Part shown: in pieces, positions 20,065 to 32,263 of the stretch
Layout of the letters: each line of letters starts with the position of its first letter
How positions within the stretch are numbered: position 1 is the stretch's first letter
Assembly (NCBI GenBank): GCA_963556195.1
Contig: OY744517.1
Span: 83,372,214 to 83,436,213, forward strand
From: Sepiola atlantica
Taxonomy: Eukaryota > Mollusca > Cephalopoda > Sepiida > Sepiolidae
DNA: 64,000 nucleotides
Direction: 5' to 3'
Notes under the pieces: model-generated
The model's input: the letters and a program-made list of their open reading frames with translations, nothing else
The model's database searches: none
Told to the model about the DNA's origin: nothing
Made by a program: the position numbers and the translations under genes

Positions 20065-22629
20065 GTGTGTGTGTACTTTTTATATTTCAGTTTCATGAAT
20101 TTGAAATTCAGTCTAAAAAAGGATTACAACTTATTTTGAAATTAACATTTAAATGGTTAAAATTAGACTCAACATATCTTCGTAGACTGCAGACCTAAAT
20201 TTTTTTTCTTCCAATTTTGATTGATTGTCTCCAAGAATCTAACTTTATTATTGTCACTAATTACTAGGCATTTACATGAATACATTTTTATCATAATAAA
20301 TTGCCTCTATTTTCGATTTATCTATTAGAACTTTCTATTATAAATTGTTGTTGACTTTCGGCATTCCAAAGTGATCACCAATTTATAGAGCTGGTTGGAT
20401 GACCAGAATGCTAGCTTGATTTTGAACACGAGCATCCAAATATTTCAGAAGAAATACATTTGGGATTGAAGGCATTCTAATCTGTGGGTTTTACAATGGG
20501 TTAACGCTTGTTTGGTTATTCTATGCCAAAATCAAATTTTAAACATTTTATTTTACGTATTTTGTAGATGTTATTTAACGTTAGGCGATTTACCTACATT
20601 CCTTAATTAGCACAATTGATAATTTTATAATTAAATTTAACATTCAAAATTTTATTAAAAAAAAAATTAAAAAAATAAAAATAAAATAATAAAAATATTA
20701 TATTAATAAAAATAAAAAATTAAAAAAATTAAAAAAAATTAAAAAACGGAAGTATTTATGCGATTTAAAGATGGCTGAATGATTTTATTGCAAAACAGAT
20801 TAAAAAAAATAGCATACATTGCTTCATCGAATTAATATATAATTTAGTTATTTGAGAATAACAGGACAGTGGTTAGCCGAGGTCAACTTGATTGTCTCGA
20901 GTTTAAAATTGCTTAGGCTGTGGGAATGTACGAAGAACAGACTACGTCACGTGAGTAAGTGAATGAGTGAGTGTGTCTGTTTGGAGCCACGCGAGACATT
21001 CGGACATGTAAAGACAAGGACTGATAAGATATTATTAATTAGTGATTTTAATCTTTCTCTCTCTCTCTCCGTCCCCAGGTCAATGATGTAGAACAAAGAT
21101 CACATTAAATAAATGGTCGCTGTCTGCCATCTGTTTTGTGTCGAATTAGTCTTTTTAAAGGTATGAATAAGAAGCTTTAATTACATGACGTCATTCCCTC
21201 AGTCTAGGAGGATCTTTGCAGAAGGGTGTACAGAAGGAACGACGGGTAACTAAGGTACGAATAACTATTGTGAACTTTAATTTTTTTGTAGTGATTATGC
21301 CAATTTTGTTGCTGCGTCTATAACACAAAGTTGAGAACACAACAACAATTATATCGATCGTACTTCCAAGGTCATACCTAAATATCAATCTGTGTGATAT
21401 ATCGATACTAGATTCGGACTAGCCTATTTTTTTTTCTTCCACTATGTTCTCGGCATGAATAATTTGCATTTTATTCTTTTACTTATTTTGTAGATGTTAT
21501 AATTTAACATAGACACTTTCTTTACGAAGTCTGCATTATTGGTTTTATTGTTCCAAAATTATTGCTTGATTTCTTGCATCAAGGTTTTTTTATGACAATG
21601 GCTAACTTTCTGCAATCTAGAAATATTTTTGTTATAAGTAGAATTCCACATGTACAATTAGATTGGTTCATGAATACGTCTGCTAGTATAAATATTAACT
21701 AAATACATTTGCTCAGATAAACTTTATGTTGTCTTGTAAAAAAGAATATGTAGACAAAATTCATGAAGACGTCATGAAAATAAGTTGGGATTCGTGAGAA
21801 ATGAAGTCTATAAAAATTAAATAGAAATGACGTCAGGCAGATATGATTAAGAGAGTGGTGATTGCTATTTTCTGGGAGTATTTATGGAAGCTTGAATGAG
21901 ACAAGAGGCGTTTTTGTTAGCTTAAAATAAGTCTCTCTTTCTATCTTTCCCTCTCTTACTCTTTCTCTCTTCTCCCTGCTGTACTCTTCATGTTCTTTGG
22001 AGATAGTTTTAGAAATTGCTAGAGTGGTATCTTGTTCAATCAAGCAAATGAATATTTTGTAAAAATATCATTGGATAAGAGTCTTAATACAAAAATTTCT
22101 TTTTAGCCAATTGAAAGCGCAGGAAATATACATGTTCACAGCTTAAAAAATAGATGTTGGAATGTTGGCGCCGTACGCTGGGAGCTACCTAATTGATACT
22201 TAAGGTAATCCCAATAAATATTCAACACAGCCTGCCCGAGATCTTCAACTGCACGATCCCTTTCGCCTCACCACCTGCAACAAAGGCAGATTATCCAGTT
22301 ACTGCTAATCTCAACCCCATGTCTAACAACATGCTCCTCATACCTAGGTGCTTTTTTTTTTCAGAGTCAAAATGAGACTTGTCTCTTACCAGTGACTATA
22401 TATTCGACTACTTCTCTAAATTGTTGTCTGTCTTCAATAAAATTTAATTTATTTTTGTATGGATTGACTTTGTTATTCCTTCTGATATTACCTTTCCTTC
22501 TACACTAGAAATAGATTACAGATTATTAGCTTTTCCAAGATTTGAGTGTCCTGTCTACTTAACTATTTCACCCATAAATATTAATGGGTACAGTTAACTA
22601 AATGGTTATTGACGTGGAGTCGGTTTGCT
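20063..22629. other. No supported gene; AT-rich with one GC-richer patch
   Basis: 20870-21140 is less AT-rich. It has a pyrimidine tract ending CCCCAG (about 21079) and an AATAAA (about 21109), so it could be an LTR edge or a non-coding exon, but neither is supported by a partner sequence. 20650-20750 is an A-rich simple sequence. Confidence 0.4.
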
Positions 22630-22770
22630 GATTATAAAGCCGCCATCTGCCTGTGCATGGAGTTTTGCTGTCACATCTTGACTGATGCACAAACCACTAA
22701 CCCCACCCTTTTGGACAGGAAGCAAAAAAAAAAAGTTTATAACCTAATAGTGTTACATAAGGATTGACGT
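22630..22770 (+). pseudogene. LINE ORF2 fragment (jockey/CR1-like, family L1a)
   Basis: Matches the corresponding part of 30200-30310: the CATGGAGTTTTGCTGTCAC and TTTTGGACAGGA blocks encode the CMEYC and LLDR stretch of the RT C-terminal region. Frames are broken. 24125-24420 may be the continuation of the same insertion. Confidence 0.55.
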
Positions 22771-23401
22771 ATGTGAAGAACGATTACATCAGCTATTATT
22801 GATTTAGTATCTAGGGGGACCAGTGCAAGTAAACTTGATACGAAAATCTGAAAAACAAGTCCGCTCTCTGGACTAAAATGTAAACAGGCATGAACTGTGT
22901 GTTAGATTCAAGTTGGGAATTCAAGGAAAGGTCATACCTAAATGTGTTATGACAAATTCAGTGTCCTCCTTGAAGCAGTGACGTCACGATACCATGTGAA
23001 AGAAAGACGTTTTTTAGTCAGTCAGTTTTTGGAAGCGGTGCTGAGCAGATGCGAATTGAGGATGTAATTAAAAAAAATAGAAGAAAAATGTGAATTTAAT
23101 TCCTAAAAAAGTTGATAGCGCCACTTGTATGCCCACCTTCTATCCTTCCCTATAACTAAGTAGTTAAGAATATTTTTGGTCTCTTCATTTAATGTTAATG
23201 TGTGACTTTAATTCGTATGACGAGAATTTCTCTCCAAAATAAAGACCCAGTTTAAACTCTCTGTCGATCTCGCCTTTTCCTTTCTGTGCATGGGTAGTCC
23301 TTGATTACAGACACAGCTATGATGATAATGATGACGGCGAAAAGCAGCTCACTAGATGATAAGGGTGATGACGGCAATACGACCACTAAGAACATTTGAA
23401 G

Positions 23402-24040
23402 CAAGTAAACTTTGAATGAGAGAATGTATTTTAATAAACCATATCGTAACAATAGCTCCTCAGCGGCAACGATCGGGCAGGTCGCTGAAGCGCTAGAGAG
23501 CTGCTGAGACGAAACTGAGGCTGAAGCAGAGCTGACCAATCAGGTTGCTGCCAATCGTCTGCGCTCAACACAACAAAACAAGCGGTAGGAAGACCTTCCG
23601 AACCGGCCGCAAACGTATACGTAAACTCTGACCCTCGGCGAGAAAATATATGAAATCCCCTCCCCCCCAAAAAAATGTACAATAAAACTTGCCTAAATAT
23701 TCTAAGAAAAATAAAATACTTCTTTGTTTTATGTAAAAAAAAAGACAAAAAAAAATTGCCTAAATATCGTAAAAGAAATAACATTTACTTCTTTGATTTA
23801 TGAAAAAAAAGACAAAAAATAATTAAAAGTTTATTTATAGTTCTTCAGCTATGGTTGGTTCATTTTTTTTTTCATTTTTTTCAAATATATGTATTTTTTT
23901 CTTTTGTATTCTTCGTCTTATATTGTCGTCTGCCACTCTTCCATTTTACGACTTTCAGTTTTGCTTCAGCCTCGTTTTCGTCTCGGCAGCTCCCGGGCGC
24001 TTCTGCGACCTGTCCGATCGTTGCTGCGAGCAGTCACGGA
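23402..24040. repeat. Inverted repeat of an about 75-bp GC-rich module
   Basis: GCTTCAGCCTCGTTTTCGTC ... CGATCGTTGCTGC (23955-24027, plus) recurs inverted at about 23455-23535. Between them, two direct copies of a TTGCCTAAATAT ... ACTTCTTTG segment lie at about 23690-23745 and 23755-23815. Confidence 0.6.
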
Positions 24041-24124
24041 AATTAAGCGCTTTATCTGGAGTAGTACCGAACTACTGCACTTATATTCTTTTAACGAAAA
24101 TATCTTTGACCCAACTGACTAGCA

Positions 24125-24420
24125 GCAAAATCGTACCCCTTCATTTTAGAGGTCCCTAGATGCTGGAAGATTTTCTACTCTAATAGCTTCTTTCATTAGT
24201 CTGCTGGACTTCGAAATTCCCTTCCTACTCTCTTTTTTCCCGGCCATACGAACATGCAGAAATTTGAATATAATGTGAACAAACATCTTGTTGCCCAACT
24301 CCCTACTCAGGTTTTCACCTATAAATCTGGCCCCTATCACAGTAGCCCCTTTTGCTTCAGTGGCAATATGTCTTGTTTAGGGTGAACAAAATTATATATG
24401 AAAAGAGAACTGTTGATTTC
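24125..24420 (+). pseudogene. LINE ORF2 C-terminus and 3' end (family L1a)
   Basis: Aligns with 30395-30640, 32385-32640 and 58335-58570: AGATGCTGGAAGATTTTCTA, the arginine-rich 'SFhxR...WNSLP' tail region, then a shared 3' UTR ending in TTGTTTAGGGTGAAC. Stop codons and frameshifts throughout. Confidence 0.65.
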
Positions 24421-25762
24421 ACTTTTGGAAAGTGTGACGAGGTCTTTCCCTAATTAAAAAGGTTCTCTTTAAGAATGCATGTTCAATTCGAAATACCAAG
24501 GTTACCAAATACAGTAAAGGGCATCTGAAAAAGGCCGGAGAGTTGAATGGTCAGAATGTTGTGAATATGGCAACAACGAAGAAGAGAGCACTATGTAAAT
24601 AACAATACCTCAAAAAGTCGGGTATAAGTGCCCACGTATGGAAGGAAAATGGAACCCATCTTTTTTATGGAAGTTGTTCAAGACAAGGCATGAAGCCACT
24701 TTATGTAAGGAGCTAAAAAGAACGAAACATGATTAAGTTGCATAATAACAAAAAGGGAGAGGAAGGTAGAATCATTTCTTTTAGTTAACTGTTATAAATT
24801 CAGAGGCAAAATAATCGAACCTGAAGCCAAAACATTAGTATGGCAATGACAGACCCAATCATCTATGCCGGAAATACCTCAAGGGACACATATCCAGATG
24901 CAACATGGCACTTGATAATACCCTGAGATTTAACGAGTCCTGATGGAGAGGCCTCTCAAGGAACAACCTCTGAATTCGGTCTCTTGTATCATTACCCATG
25001 GAATTTCTAACCAGAAAAGCACTATGATCTCGCCCTCTACCAAGGATACTTAACTACCTTCATTATCTGTCAGCTATCAGACAAACCAAGCCTGAAAGAC
25101 ACCCCACCACCAGCGTTCAATCAAAGAGGTATCCAAAAGGTAAATCCTTTAAGAGCCCAATAACGAAGAAACTGATTAAAGGCTGGCTGACAAAAAAAGT
25201 CTACCCCTATATTTAATTCTATTGAGTAGTTTTGGACCCTATAAATAACAGACCGACAGAAAAAAGGCGATTCTAATAGAAAATATAAAGAGAGATTTTG
25301 AGGAATTTAATTTATTGTGTTGTTGATGTAGTATAATAAACAAAAGCAGACATTTTTGCTAATATGTATGACAAAGAAAACATATACTACACTACCCCCA
25401 AAGGAGGACTATCGACTTTTATGAGACAAAATAAAAATTATAGACAGAGAAGAACGGTGGAGAATAAGACGTTTCAATGAAGCAGCATATATGTTGGTCG
25501 ACAATGGCATCCTAAGAAAACCTAGTATATAATTCAATACAATACGGGAACCATTAATCATATATAATAGATTAGAACACCATTAAATATATAGTAAAAA
25601 GTAGTAAAACTACACATTTAAAACAAGAATAGGTTTAAGGCTCCTAAATTTCCATCTAGAATTGTCTGCAAAGACCCGTAGCACAATGGACAAGCCGCGC
25701 ATGCGTGGCCCCCCCTCTGTATGTGACTCGATGTGGCGAGTATAAAATGCAATAAATTTGGG
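24421..25762. other. No supported feature
   Basis: Scattered short frames without recognisable motifs. Confidence 0.4.
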
Positions 25763-26275
25763 CAATTTGGGGCATTTTTGACCCCCCTTTGACTCCCTGG
25801 GGGCGCGAACCAGAATTTTTTTGAGGTCAAGGATGCTCATTTTATATCCAGAACAATTGCCTCTACATTTTGGCGAAGTTTCAGAAAAATTGAATGTATT
25901 GATCAAACGTTATGGGAGGAAAGGGTCATTTTTTGCCATTTTAGGGGACTTTTGACCCCCTGGGGGCGCGAACCCGATTTTTTCCAAGGTCACTGATACT
26001 TATTTTCTATTAGGAACAATTGCCTCTACATTTTGGTCAAGTTTCAGAGAAATTGAATGGATGGATGAAAAGTTATGGGGCAAAAATGTCATTTTTTTGC
26101 CATTTCGGGGCCTTTTGACCCCCTGGGGGGCTAACCAGATTTTGTTTCAAAAATCGGAGAATGTCACTTTCTAACCCGACTAAAGTTACAACTTCATGCA
26201 AAATTTCAGAGAAATTCAATGGATGGTTGCGGCGAAAAATCCCGATTTTATAAATCGGGGGACCAATAAAAGTGC
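25763..26275. repeat. Three diverged 163-bp tandem units
   Basis: Units are marked by GACCCCCTGGGGGCGCGAAC at about 25791, 25954 and 26117. Each also carries GAACAATTGCCTCTACATTT and TTTCAGAGAAATTGAATG blocks. The self-complementary CCCCCTGGGGG core is kept in all three. The third unit is most diverged. Confidence 0.8.
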
Positions 26276-26281
26276 TAAGTA

Positions 26282-26520
26282 ATAATTAGTTCTAAGTGAT
26301 AGTCTTCTAGAGATTGAAGGTTCAATCCTCATATGGGCTTCTAAGATATTAAGACTGCAATTACGAATTACTTAACACGTCTACCCGGCATGACTGACAG
26401 AACAAGAGCAAGCTACCCCCGTGGATTAAATAAAGGATTCCGATTCACAAGTTGAACAAGACACACCTGAAGAAAGCGGAGGTTACGGCAGCTGAAACGT
26501 TGTGAGAATTACAATAGTCC
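26282..26520 (+). mobile_element. tRNA-derived SINE, copy B
   Basis: The head has AGTCTTCTAGA (anticodon-arm-like, TCT position) and box B-like GGTTCAATCC (about 26319-26328). The tail has CTGAAGA (26467-26473) and GAAAC-GTT (26493-26499) with a weak AGC/GCT stem between, a hammerhead-type signature better kept than in copy A. Confidence 0.65.
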
Positions 26521-27379
26521 GAATAATTAAAATAGTACAAACAGTACCTCATCTCAAATATATTGTCATATTAAAGTCTGTTGTGTACGAACGACTGGGT
26601 AATCTTAATATGACAACTCCCTATCTCATTGGAACTGTTCAGAGACTTTGTTCCATATAATAACTCGTGAGTTTTAAAGAGAGAATAGATTGAATTGGCA
26701 ATAAAAGGAGAACGGTTGTTGATATATTTTTAAATGATCGTCCCCCAAAAAGTTCGTCTGACTGGCAGCAGTATTTCTCTGCTTTCCTTATCTCTATTAT
26801 AACATCCCGACTCTTTCACATCATCTGCTAACATTGATTACCTTGCAAGCAATCATCAATGAATATAACAAGTTTTAAAGATGGAAAGAAAGAGAGAACA
26901 TAAAAATCAATATTATTTGCACAGAAATCAATCAACAAGAAAATAATTTATCACTTGAATGATTAAAAGGTCTGATGGCGAAATAAGTGCTGCCGTTCAT
27001 TATATTAGACTTATTTTGATCTTTTACAATTGAAGAAAAGCAGATTTTTACATTTAAAACTCTCCTAAAAGTGTACAGGTCAAGCTAATCCAAAGAGATA
27101 AAAAAAAAAGGGAATATCTAAGATTCGAACCTTAAACAGCTTCATAAAATCACCGGCTCTCACTTCCTTTTTTTTCCTTTATATATTTTTCTCCTTCTTT
27201 TTTTGTTTTTGTTGTGAAGAACCTGAACACGAGATGGACTGATCTACGATCATTTAAACAGAACTCTTTCTTTCTGAATGAAGATCAACTTCTTCTAATG
27301 TTCTCAACCGTACAGTGTTTATTCTCCAGAATGAACTGCTTACATTCTATATGTATCTAAACCTTTCTTATTTTACAAG

Positions 27380-27382
<3 letters not shown>
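26521..27382. other. No supported feature
   Basis: AT-rich; no gene. Confidence 0.45.

Positions 27383-27456
<74 letters not shown>
27383..27456. repeat. (TA)n microsatellite
   Basis: About 36 units. Confidence 0.95.
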
Positions 27457-27459
<3 letters not shown>

Positions 27460-27671
27460 ATTTTATGAAGGTTTACCAAAGCATTCCGTTCAGGAGACCA
27501 ATGATCACCATGAAAGACTTTTTCTTACAAATATTATTTATTCAAATTAAATGTTTTTTCCTACACGTGTTTCACTACCAAGCATTTAATTTGAATAAAT
27601 AATATTTGTAAGAAAAAGTCTTTCATGGTGATCATTGGTCTCCTGAATGGAATGCTTTGCTAAAATCGCAT
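27456..27671. repeat. Near-perfect palindrome, about 95-bp arms
   Basis: TGCGATTTTATGAAGG ... TTTAATTTGAATAAATAATA inverted around a CTACACGTGTTTCACTACC-like centre (about 27560-27580). The left flank is (TA)n. Confidence 0.9.
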
Positions 27672-27767
27672 ATAAATGCTCTGTACTCTGTAATCGAGTA
27701 TCATCGAGCTTGTTTTTATCGGCATTACCCCGGTCTTCACTGAATAATCTATTTTATAAGTGAAAAA

Positions 27768-27772
<5 letters not shown>

Positions 27773-27846
<74 letters not shown>
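27773..27846. repeat. (TA)n microsatellite
   Basis: Long AT run immediately 5' of the hammerhead candidate. Confidence 0.95.
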
Positions 27847-27848
<2 letters not shown>

Positions 27849-27851
27849 CTT

Positions 27852-27896
27852 CCTGCACTGAAGATTGCGTAAGCATGAAACATCGATGTCTGTAGG
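27852..27896 (+). ncRNA. Hammerhead ribozyme, type I, minimal (best candidate)
   Basis: All core parts are present in order. Stem I CCTGCA (27852-27857) pairs with TGTAGG (27891-27896; one G-U). CTGAAGA follows at 27858-27864. Stem II is TGC-GTAA-GCA, with a T-T mismatch at its base and a GNRA-type loop. GAAA is at 27877-27880. Stem III CAT-CG-ATG is followed by the GTC cleavage triplet ending at 27890. Helix III has only a 2-nt loop and is the self-complementary octamer CATCGATG, suggesting dimeric folding as reported for other short-stem-III type I hammerheads. Such motifs are known in Penelope-like elements and retrozymes. A second copy lies at 28212-28256. Confidence 0.65.
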
Positions 27897-28118
27897 TAAT
27901 AAATAATTAATATTTATTTATAAATATTATTGTATAGCCCCCTTTACTAAGGCTGGGCACTCTGAGTGAATTTAATAGCAAGCAGTACTATTAGCTTCAT
28001 TGCGAGATCCAACAGGATTTGTTGTTGTTGTTGTTGTTGTAGATCACTCTTCGCTGCTTGATGTGAATACTCGCTGACTTGGTATTTATATAGTTAAATT
28101 CCTCCTAAATTCTAAGCT

Positions 28119-28197
28119 AATTTCTGGTGGCCAACTTGAAACTCTCCTGACTGCGAATCAGTGGCGATTTGTGATCAGAGTTCGCGCCCGTCGACCA
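28119..28197 (+). other. tRNA-like sequence (degenerate)
   Basis: Anticodon-arm-like CTGA-CTGCGAA-TCAG with GCG in anticodon position, box B-like GAGTTCGCGCC, and partly complementary ends TGGTGG/CGACCA. It sits between the two hammerhead copies. Most likely a SINE-type tRNA relic. Confidence 0.35.
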
Positions 28198-28211
28198 TCA
28201 GGAATTAGCTT

Positions 28212-28256
28212 ACTGCACGGAAGATTGCATAAGCATGAAACATCGATGTCTGTAGA
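28212..28256 (+). ncRNA. Hammerhead-like copy with broken core
   Basis: About 90% like 27852-27896 but reads CGGAAGA instead of CTGAAGA (conserved U4 changed to G). Stems II and III and GTC are kept. Predicted inactive. Confidence 0.55.
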
Positions 28257-28283
28257 TAATAAATAATTAATATTTATTTATAA

Positions 28284-28288
<5 letters not shown>

Positions 28289-28329
<41 letters not shown>
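28289..28329. repeat. (TA)n microsatellite
   Basis: AT run. Confidence 0.95.
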
Positions 28330-28331
<2 letters not shown>

Positions 28332-28345
28332 TGTTTATACATATA

Positions 28346-28372
28346 CAGGGTGGTCCAAAAGTAGGTGGACAA
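28346..28372 (+). mobile_element. Orphan mariner-type terminal repeat
   Basis: CAGGGTGGTCCAAAAGTAGG preceded by TA. No matching inverted end was found before the next element; a truncated copy. Confidence 0.45.
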
Positions 28373-28779
28373 TATATGTATCAGTTATTGAAAGAACACA
28401 CAGAATGCCAGCTCTCAGTATATTCGTTTTTTTTTTCTGGTGCCGGATTATTTTCTTCTTTCTTCGCTTCACCAACAAAAGATAAGACGTTCGTTCTTAG
28501 TAGCAGCAGCAGTAATCGTGATCTGAGCACGCTTCTTACTCTTTTCAGATATAAACGAGGTCCTTCCTGAGCCTAACACTTGATTCCTTTATGAGTTACA
28601 AATATACCCAACTGTCAAGGATATTCTTTACTTATCAAACTTTTAATAAGTATAGCAGTGAATAGTAATAATTATCTTCTCTTAACTATATTATATTAAA
28701 TTCACTTATAAATTCATATTATAGATTATAGTTTATTTTATCTCGTGATCTTTGCTTGGTTTTGCTGGATTCCAGGACC

Positions 28780-29070
28780 AAAATTAATCTAAACGGGTCT
28801 GGTGAAGTATCCAGCTCAGTGTTGTTACGAACAAAATAATGTAATTCGATGAAATTCTTTCCAGAAAATACTTCGATTGGGTTAGAATTATTTTCATATG
28901 AACGGCATCTTAAAACAGGGGAGGTAACTTTGTATTCGTCAATACAGTGTTACTTCCCTTTGTTCGGAAGAAAACATAATATTTTAGAAAAGAAAACGGC
29001 ATAGTTTAAAAACAAAACAAATTGCATTTATATAATACACAGCCGGGCAACGCTGGGTATGTACAGCTAG
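28780..29070 (+). mobile_element. Helitron-like 3' end
   Basis: Ends with the hairpin CCGGGC-AACG-CTGGG about 12 nt before CTAG (29067-29070) and a following T, a typical Helitron terminus. The 5' end was not located, so the start given is arbitrary. Confidence 0.45.
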
Positions 29071-29865
29071 TTCATCAAAATCTATTTTGTACTAATATCG
29101 TGGGATGCTATATTTACTTTGTATCATTGTATTTATATACATGTGGTTTAACCATACGAGTATAACTGAAGGACTTCTATGTCTGCCCTCTTTATCCTCA
29201 AATGAGACAAACTCAATCATGAATTTACAAAAGTCTTAAAATTATGCAATTGATAAAGCGATGTTTGCAATTATACCACGAAAATGCATAAAAAAGTACT
29301 ATCACATACAGAAATATTTTGCTTTACCTAGGCACAGGATTTCCAAATGGGGTACATTGTGTAAACGGTTTAATTTTTTTAATTACCCATCTGTGATTAT
29401 ATTGTTCTTTGCAAATTTAACATAGAAAATTATCTTGTAAGTTTTTTAAAGTTGGATCGAAATAGCATTTAAACTGACATATCAAACTTTGATTTTGACC
29501 AGTTGTTTTAAATTTTTTTTAGTTAAAATATTTGCAGGTAAAATGGAAACATTTTTCAATTACGACCGAAAAAAAAATCATAAGGGAGATAACTCATAAT
29601 TTTTATTAAAGAATTGTCGTCTCTCTTACAAGTAAATGTGCAAACAAATAAAAAATAAAAATTAAAAACTAAAATAACTTCACTGCATCCTGAGCAGCGC
29701 CGGCAGGTACAGTTAATTAATACTATATCTTTAGGTTAGATGCTAATATAATTTTTCATTTGAAATTCAGATTTTGTTAATTTTTAATTGAGCTTTTTAT
29801 TTGCAGATAAAAAAAGTGCAGACGTTTGTGCATTGCAGTGTCAGCAAGAATAAATAAAACTAAAT

Positions 29866-30731
29866 ACAGGGTGGTTCAGAAAAGATGCATCCATTTTATT
29901 ATCGCTTTCATGAAAAACAACCCAGGTTTCTTTTTTTAAGGTGAAATGCAACAGGCAACAAGATATTCCATGCAGGAGAGGATCAATATTGTACTGGTCT
30001 TCTTCACAATGAAAACTCAACGGCAATTCCGGAAGTACTTTCCAGGAAGAAACGCTCCAGCCAGACTCACAATAAAGCGCCCCCTGGACAAATTAAAAAT
30101 GATGTAATATGCACAGTATCACATTGAATGCTGCAAAATATATTGAAAAGTATGCTGCATCTTTGTAGCCTCCCTCTATCGGGCTAGAAAACTTCTCACG
30201 CCTACCGGTATCCTATTCGCTCATGCATGGAGTATTGCCATATCGGCTGGTGTTCCAACCACTAGTCTCTCCTTCTTGGACAGGATGTGAAAATCTCTAA
30301 CCTAATAGTTCTTGCATTGTCTACCAGCTCCAGCTCTTGTCCAATCGTCGCAATGTGGCATCCCTGTGCTTGTTTTACAAGTACTTCCATGAAATGTCCT
30401 AGATGCCGGGAAACTTTCTACAATAATAGCTTCTTTCCTCGAACTGGTTGCCTTTAGAATTCCCGCCCTGCTCCCTGTTTCCCTGACTGTACCAACATGC
30501 AGAAATTTAAATGTAATGTGAACAAACATCTTGCTGCACAGCTCCCCTACTTAGGATGCCCCCTATAAATCTGGCCTTAATCACGGTAGCAATATGCCTT
30601 GTTTGAAGTAAACAAAAGTAAAAAGAACAAAAGAAAAAAAAAACAAGTCTAGGAAAAAAAAAATGTAGTTTTTCTTTTCAATAATAAATACTACTTTATC
30701 ACAAACGGTTACATCTTTTTGGACCACCCTG
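29866..30731 (+). mobile_element. Mariner-like element split by a LINE fragment
   Basis: Left end CAGGGTGGTTCAGAAAAGATG (after TA) and right end CTTTTTGGACCACCCTG are inverted. A frame from about 29947 reads YSMQERINIVLVFF then T-Q-R-Q-F-R-K-Y-F and GRNAPARLTIKR, the N-terminal DNA-binding (DUF4817-like) part of a mariner-type transposase. The catalytic domain is missing, replaced by LINE sequence (about 30180-30640). Confidence 0.7.
30180..30640 (+). pseudogene. LINE ORF2 C-terminal fragment (family L1a) in mariner
   Basis: Reads IRSCMEYCHIGW, LLGQD and, frameshifted, LALSTSSSSCPIVAMWHPC and CFTSTSMKC, matching the RT C-terminal region, then the WNSLP-type tail and the family 3' end (CCTTGTTTGAAGTAAAC). 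Internal deletions; 5' truncated. Confidence 0.7.
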
Positions 30732-31682
30732 TTTAAAAGAGGTTTATATTTATAACTTTGTTTATAATTATTTAAGGTAATGACTTTTACAATGAACAAT
30801 GATATTTCAAGAAATATTTTAAATTCATCCTTAAACTAATCGCCTTTCTATTAACACTTTAACTTGCAGTCTATGATGATCGCTTCTTCCACACACACAC
30901 ACACACAAAATAACCTTACTCCGGTTCCAATCGAAATAAATTATCAATTATTAAGATCCCGCTCTCTCTTAAGACAATCGAGCATAAATTAAAAAAAAAT
31001 ATTTCTAATGACTTAATGGCGAAAACCAGTCAAACGATATTGACAGTCTTTCTTTTGTTTATTTTTTTCAGTCTTTCCAATGATTTGAGAGTGGATCTTC
31101 AATTAGGAAAATTCATTATTGAATGGTTCTTAATATTAAAGTTTTATTTTGAACGCGCTTATAGAAACCAGTCATGTTCAGGCAATCAATTTTTTACATT
31201 TTCCACTTGAAAGAAAATAGTGATGTGGTAATTTTTAGAAAGGGTTTTCGTTTTTAAGCACAAAATTCTTTTGATTATTAATAAAGAAAAATGCAACTTA
31301 ATGACACATTATGTCAGGGATTAATTCTTTGCGAAATTCTTTGAAGAGTGTAAGTGACATTCTTTAAAACAATTAGTTTTATATTTCAGAAGTTTTGTGA
31401 TTAGGATTGATAATCTGTATTATTGGACTACTATTTTCATTTAGGTTATATTCCCAATGGTGAGACCGATGTAATCTCTGACCTTCTTCAAGTGCATCTG
31501 TTTGAACTTGGGAACCTATAAGGAATTTTGAATTGCACCCCCACCCCCCATTCAATGCACGGGGTTACATTGTTCTCACTCAGTCAATCATAACTGGACA
31601 CAAGGGTTAATTTTATGTTATTCTCATTACTAAATACAATATGGAAATCAATAATTATGAATATTAGATTGAAACAACAGTG

Positions 31683-31683
<1 letters not shown>
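30732..31683. other. No supported feature
   Basis: AT-rich; a short (AC)n lies at 30892-30906. Confidence 0.45.

Positions 31684-31737
<54 letters not shown>
31684..31737. repeat. (TA)n microsatellite
   Basis: AT run. Confidence 0.95.
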
Positions 31738-31741
<4 letters not shown>

Positions 31742-32263
31742 CTTAGTAGAATAAAAAATTAAGACATAATAAATATTTTGTAATTATGCTCCGAAAAATT
31801 CAACACCAACAAATATTATTTATCCTTGTGTACATATGTTTCAGAAATTTATTCTCCATTCAACCATAGAGTAGATAATGCCAATTATAAGTATCTCATG
31901 TTCAGTACATAAATTCTTTATCAATTTGTTACAGGCAAAAATAACAATAGAATTGTTAAATTATCACAAACACAAAAAGTATAAATACTCCTGAGCAAAA
32001 CAGGGTTGGGTCAGCTAGTATAATATATATGACTCAGTAGAATACACAATTTCTGACATAATTAATATTTTGTAATCATGTTCCGAAAAATGAAACACCA
32101 ACAAATATTATTTATCCTTGTGCACATATGTTTCAGAAATTTATTGTTCATTCAACCATAGGGTAGATAATGCCAATTATAAGTATCTCATGTTCAGTAC
32201 ATAAATTCTTTATCAATTTGTTACAGGCAAAAATAACAACAGAATTGCTAAATGATCACAAAC
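31738..32263. repeat. Direct duplication of about 237 bp
   Basis: 31738-31975 and about 32026-32263 are about 92% alike (AACACCAACAAATATTATTT; TTTATCAATTTGTTACAGGC). Between them lies a Helitron-like terminus, AACAGGGTTGGGTCAGCTAG (to 32018) before T. The second copy ends exactly where a LINE fragment starts. Confidence 0.85.

Noticed and set aside
20870..21140. Solo LTR or non-coding exon
   Set aside because: Has a CCCCAG and AATAAA but no inverted TG/CA ends, target duplication or second copy.
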